From assembly GCF_019320115.1 (NCBI RefSeq), contig NC_089593.1, positions 34,083,977 to 34,147,976 on the forward strand: a stretch of 64,000 nucleotides of DNA. The letters run 5' to 3'. The position numbers and the translations under genes were made by a program. Each line of letters starts with the position of its first letter. Within the stretch, counting starts at the first letter, position 1. The notes below the pieces were generated by a model. The model did not search any database and had not been told where the DNA came from. It was given only the letters and a program-made list of their open reading frames with translations. This document shows, in pieces, positions 60,237-64,000 of the stretch. Source of the stretch: Miscanthus floridulus (taxonomy: Eukaryota; Streptophyta; Magnoliopsida; Poales; Poaceae).

Positions 60237-63200
60237 GCCCTCCCCCCTTATAAAAATCTCGTCCCGAGATTTGAAAAGCGTACCATTGTTGATAGAATTC
60301 CTTATAACCATCCCTCAAATAGTCTTCCCTTTCCCACGTTGCATCGCGTTCACTACCCTGATTGCTCCACATGACTTTATAGAACTTGACTACCCGACTC
60401 CGAGTCACTCGCTCACGAGTGTCAATCACTCGAACCGGCTTTTCTTCAAAGGTCAAATCCGATTTTAACTCGATATCCCCCAATGGAACTCTCTCTTCAG
60501 GGACGCGAAGACATTTCTTCAATTGGGATACATGAAAGACATTGAAGATAGCACTCATCTCAGGAGGTAATTGAATCTTGTACGCCACTTTACCACTTTG
60601 TCCAATGATTTCAAACGGACCAACATATCTCGGCGCAAGCTTTCGCTTCACACCAAAGCGTTGGACACTTTTCATAGGTGAGACTTTCAGATAAACGAAG
60701 TCTCCAACTTCGAACTCAATAGGTTTCCTACGTCGATCAGCATAACTCTTCTGCCTAGCTTGAGCTGCGGCCATGTGGGTTTGGATAGTACGGACTTGTT
60801 CTTCAGCTTCTTGAACGAAATCAATTCCATAATATCTCCTTTCACCGGCCTCTACCCAGTTCAACGGGGTTCTACACTTCCGGCCATACAAAGCTTCAAA
60901 CTGGTGCCATCTTTATGCTCTCTTGATAACTATTATTGTACGAGAATTCAGCTAGGGGTAACCATTTTTCCCATGAGCCCTTAGCCGAGATGACACAAGC
61001 TCTCAACATATCTTCTAAGATTTGATTCACCCGTTCAGTTTGCCCATTGGTTTGCGGATGATAGGCAGAACTTCTTACGAGCTTAGTCCCTAATAATCCA
61101 GTGTAAGTGCTCCCAAAAGCGAGCAGTGAACTGTGGTCCTCTATCTGAGACAATAGTACGAGGGATCCCATGAAGTCGGACTATCTGGTTGAAGTACAAC
61201 TCCGCATAGTCGGTTGGACGAAAGTCTATGCGGACAGGAATGAAGTGTGCCGACTTGGTCAGTCGGTCCACAATTACCCAAATTGAGTTAAAATTCCTCT
61301 GAGTGGTAGGGAGTCCAACTATAAAATCCATACTTATCTCTTCCCACTTTCCAACCTGGAATAGAGAGTGGCTGAAGTAATCCAGCTTTCATGTGTACAG
61401 CCTTGACCCGACAACAAGTGTCACACCTAGCCACATAAGCGGCTATCTCTTTCTTCATTTTGGTCCACCAAAATCGCGGCTTTAAATCATGATACATTTT
61501 ACTACTACCAGGATGAATAGATAGTTTAGAGGAATGAGCTTCGGATATGATTTGGTTTCTGAGCTCTCTATCCTTCGGAACTACCAACCTATCCTTGAAC
61601 CATAACACGCCTTCCTCATCGACTCGAAAATGTTTGGTTTCTTGCTCTTTCATCTTGCGCTTGATGTGAAACACACCTGCATCTGTCTTCTGTAGCTCGA
61701 TAATTCGACTCTGTAGAGTACAACTGACAGTGATGTTGTGCAGGACTGCAGGATGAAGGAGCTTTGACAAATGGACATCACTCTCAATCAACGAGTGGCA
61801 ATGAGACTTTCTGCTTAAGGCATCCGCGACGACGTTTGCCTTGCCAGGGTGATAGTGCACTTGAAGGTTATAATCCTTGATCAACTTGAGCCATCTTCTC
61901 TGACGCATATTTAACTCTGGTTGAGTGAAGATGTACTTGAGGCTTTTATGATCAGTGTAGATGTTGCACACATTGCCAAGCAGATAATGTCTCCAGGCCT
62001 TCAAAGCATGAACAACTGCAGCGAGTTCCAAGTCATGCTGTTGGATAATTCACTTCATGCTTCCGAAGTTGGCGAGAGGTATAAGCGATGACTCTACCCT
62101 CTTGCATAAGAACACCTCCTAACCCAATACCTGATGCATCACAGAACACATCAAAAGGTTTCTCGATATCCGGTTGCGCCAAAACCGGAGCCGATGTTAG
62201 AAGAGTTCAGCAGGGTATGGAAAGCCGCATCACACTCAGGAGTCCAGACAAACTTCATGTCTTTTTGCAGCAATCGAGTCATAGGCTTGGCTATTTTAGA
62301 GAAATCCGGGATGAAGCGACGATAATAGCCAGCCAACCCCAGAAAACTCCGAACCTCGTGCACCGAGATGGGAGCCTTCCAGTTCAATACTTCTTGCACC
62401 TTGGTGGGATCAACCATAATTCCACCATCGGACAACACGTGTCCAAGAAAAGGTACCTCACGAAGCCAAAATTCACATTTGCTGAACTTTGCATACAGCT
62501 GGTGTTCTCGCAATCTAGTAAGAACCACCCGCAAATGTTCAACATGATCGTCTTCATTCTCAGAATAGACCAGGATATCATCTATAAATACCACCACAAA
62601 TTTGTCCAACTCGGGCATAAACACTGAATTCATCAGATACATAAAATGTGCGGGGGCATTGGTCAATCCAAAAGACATAACTAGGTACTCATATAGACCA
62701 TATCTTGTAGAGAATGCTGTTTTTGGGACATCCTCAGGCCTGAATTTTTATTTGATGATACCCAGACCTCAAATCAATCTTGGAAAAGACTTTTGCCTTA
62801 GACAACTGATCAAACAAGATATCTATGCGTGGCAGAGGGTACTTATTCTTGATTGTAACTGCATTCAAGGGTCTATAATCTACACACATGCATAGAGATT
62901 GATCCTTCTTCTTCACAAAGATGGCTGGGCACCCCCACGGAGATGAACTAGGGCGGATAAGGCCTTTCTTTAGCAGTTCATTCAACTGGGTCTTAAGTTC
63001 AGCTAGTTCATTGGGAGGCATTCTATATGGCCTTCTAGAGATGGGAGCTGTACCTAGGAAGCAACTCTATCTTGAATTCTACTTCTCGATCCGGGGGCAA
63101 TCCAGGCAAATCATCGGGGAAAACATCCGGAAAGTCACACACGACAGGGATATCTGCCAGAGACTTTGCTTGCACCGCATTGGTCGTGCAAGAAAGACTG

Positions 63201-64000
63201 ATATCCTTGGGTAACTGTACTAGAAAACCCTCCTGATTGCTCGGATCTCTGAGCATAACTACCCTAGTGGATGTATCGATAAGCACTCCATGACGGCTCA
63301 TCCAGTTCATTCCCAATATCACGTCGATACCTAGCCCCGGTAAAATTACCAGATCAACCTGATAACTTCGCCCTTCTATCACAAATTGTACATCCCCAAC
63401 TACCAGCTTGGTTGGAATAATACCACTAGCAGCCCTTATACAATAACCCTCACCCTCAACAGTATATGTTTTCTGCATAAACTTGGATGCAAATGATGGA
63501 CTAATGAAGGAATGCGAAGCACCTGAATCAAATAGTACAACTGTGGGGTGTTGGTCAATCAGAAACTTACCGGCAGTTACTACCTCACCTGAAGGAATCT
63601 CAGTAATATTTGTGTGGTTCACTTGTCCTTGACGGCCACCCTGGTAATTATTCTTCTTAGGGTAAGGGCATTCCCTTGCCCAATGGCCTGTCTTATTGCA
63701 ATTCCAGCACGGCATGTTGCTTGGTGGAGCTCTGGAACTGCCCTGACTGGTAGTGCCCTTGGGAAGAGCAACTGTAAATGCCTTGCGAAACCCAGTCTTG
63801 GCAGGATTCTTCTTCTACGGTGGGCGAAACTTAGCGGCTGATGCTAGAGGACGGAATGGAGCCCTTTGTGCGACGGGAGCCTTAGATTGTGAGGCAACCG
63901 CCTCATAGGCCCTCTTATGACTTTTTGAAGCAGCATACACAGCATTGTTGTTCTCTTGCGATAAAGCATCACTCACAAACTCATTAAAATGAGTGCACTT
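60232..64000 (-). pseudogene. Gag-Pol polyprotein of unit 4, truncated by the window end
   Basis: Carries the chromodomain, integrase, RNase H, RT, protease, zinc knuckle and the C-terminal part of Gag; the Gag core and start lie beyond 64000. It shares the Gag TAG stop (63815-63817) with unit 1, whereas at the unit 1 TGA site it has both A and G. Extra single bases shift the frame near 60901, 61100, 61347, 62039, 62210, 62741 and 63055. From about 61340 rightwards it matches unit 1; to the left of about 60950 it matches unit 3, including the extra base near 60901. It therefore looks recombinant. Confidence 0.9.
60237..60249 (-). other. Polypurine tract of unit 4
   Basis: Minus strand AAGGGGGGAGGGC abutting LTR D. 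Confidence 0.88.

Larger units (their letters stand above)
24728..64000 (-). mobile_element. Tandem array of a Tekay/Del-type chromovirus with shared LTRs
   Basis: Order on the plus strand: LTR A, internal 1, LTR B, internal 2, LTR C, internal 3, LTR D, internal 4 (cut by the window end). LTR starts are at 24728, 34980, 45233 and 55497, giving periods of 10252, 10253 and 10264 bp. Every internal LTR has a PBS on its left and a polypurine tract on its right, so each serves as 5' LTR for one unit and 3' LTR for the next, with no flanking target duplication between units. A standard element would be LTR-internal-LTR, about 15 kb. The chromodomain, the initiator-Met-type PBS and the long LTR fit the Tekay/Del group. 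Confidence 0.93.

Noticed and set aside
24728..64000. CRISPR-like or satellite interpretation of the regular 10.25-kb period
   Set aside because: Each period contains a full LTR plus gag-pol unit with PBS and polypurine tract, so a retrotransposon array explains it.

Overview
The window is plant nuclear DNA, almost certainly from a grass (Poaceae, probably panicoid). It is heterochromatin-like sequence made almost entirely of nested LTR retrotransposons of the Ty3/gypsy superfamily. The Tat, Athila and Tekay/Del lineages are recognised from protein motifs, primer-binding sites and long GC-rich grass LTRs. I see no intact host gene, no tRNA or rRNA gene, and nothing prokaryotic.

Layout. (1) 1-8336, minus strand: the 5' part of a decayed Tat-lineage element (gag, protease, RT, two RNase H domains, integrase), cut by the window start, with its 5' LTR at about 6381-8336. 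(2) 8337-19310, plus strand: an Athila-like element with gag and protease but no reverse transcriptase, RNase H or integrase. Its gag-pro region is split by a 3337-bp solo LTR (11336-14672) flanked by a perfect 5-bp target-site duplication. LTR/PBS-like sequence plus an intron-containing accessory ORF occurs near both ends (8337-9842 and 18134-19628). (3) 20160-20996: a diverged third relative of that accessory gene with its own first exon. (4) 21490-24727, minus strand: a second Tat-lineage remnant (gag and protease only). (5) 24728-64000, minus strand: a head-to-tail array of one Tekay/Del-type chromovirus. Four 4.73-4.74-kb LTRs (A-D) alternate with three complete 5.52-kb internal regions and one partial one. 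Neighbouring units share a single LTR, giving a period of about 10.25 kb. The array runs off the right end.

In each array unit the LTR is followed (minus strand) by a 12-nt initiator-Met-tRNA-type PBS, about 1.1 kb of leader, one long gag-protease-RT-RNase H-integrase-chromodomain reading frame of about 1465 codons, and a polypurine tract that abuts the next LTR. The reading frame runs through the polypurine tract and ends on a TAA inside the LTR's first five bases. No unit is open from end to end. Unit 1 has three in-frame stops and no frameshift. Unit 3 has three single-base insertions and no stop that I found. Units 2 and 4 carry several breaks.

The strongest observations are the shared-LTR tandem array, the patchwork relationships among its copies, and a recurrent pattern in which a copy carries both bases, or neither base, at a position where other copies differ by a simple transition. 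That pattern looks like a consensus-calling artefact and would explain many of the apparent frameshifts.
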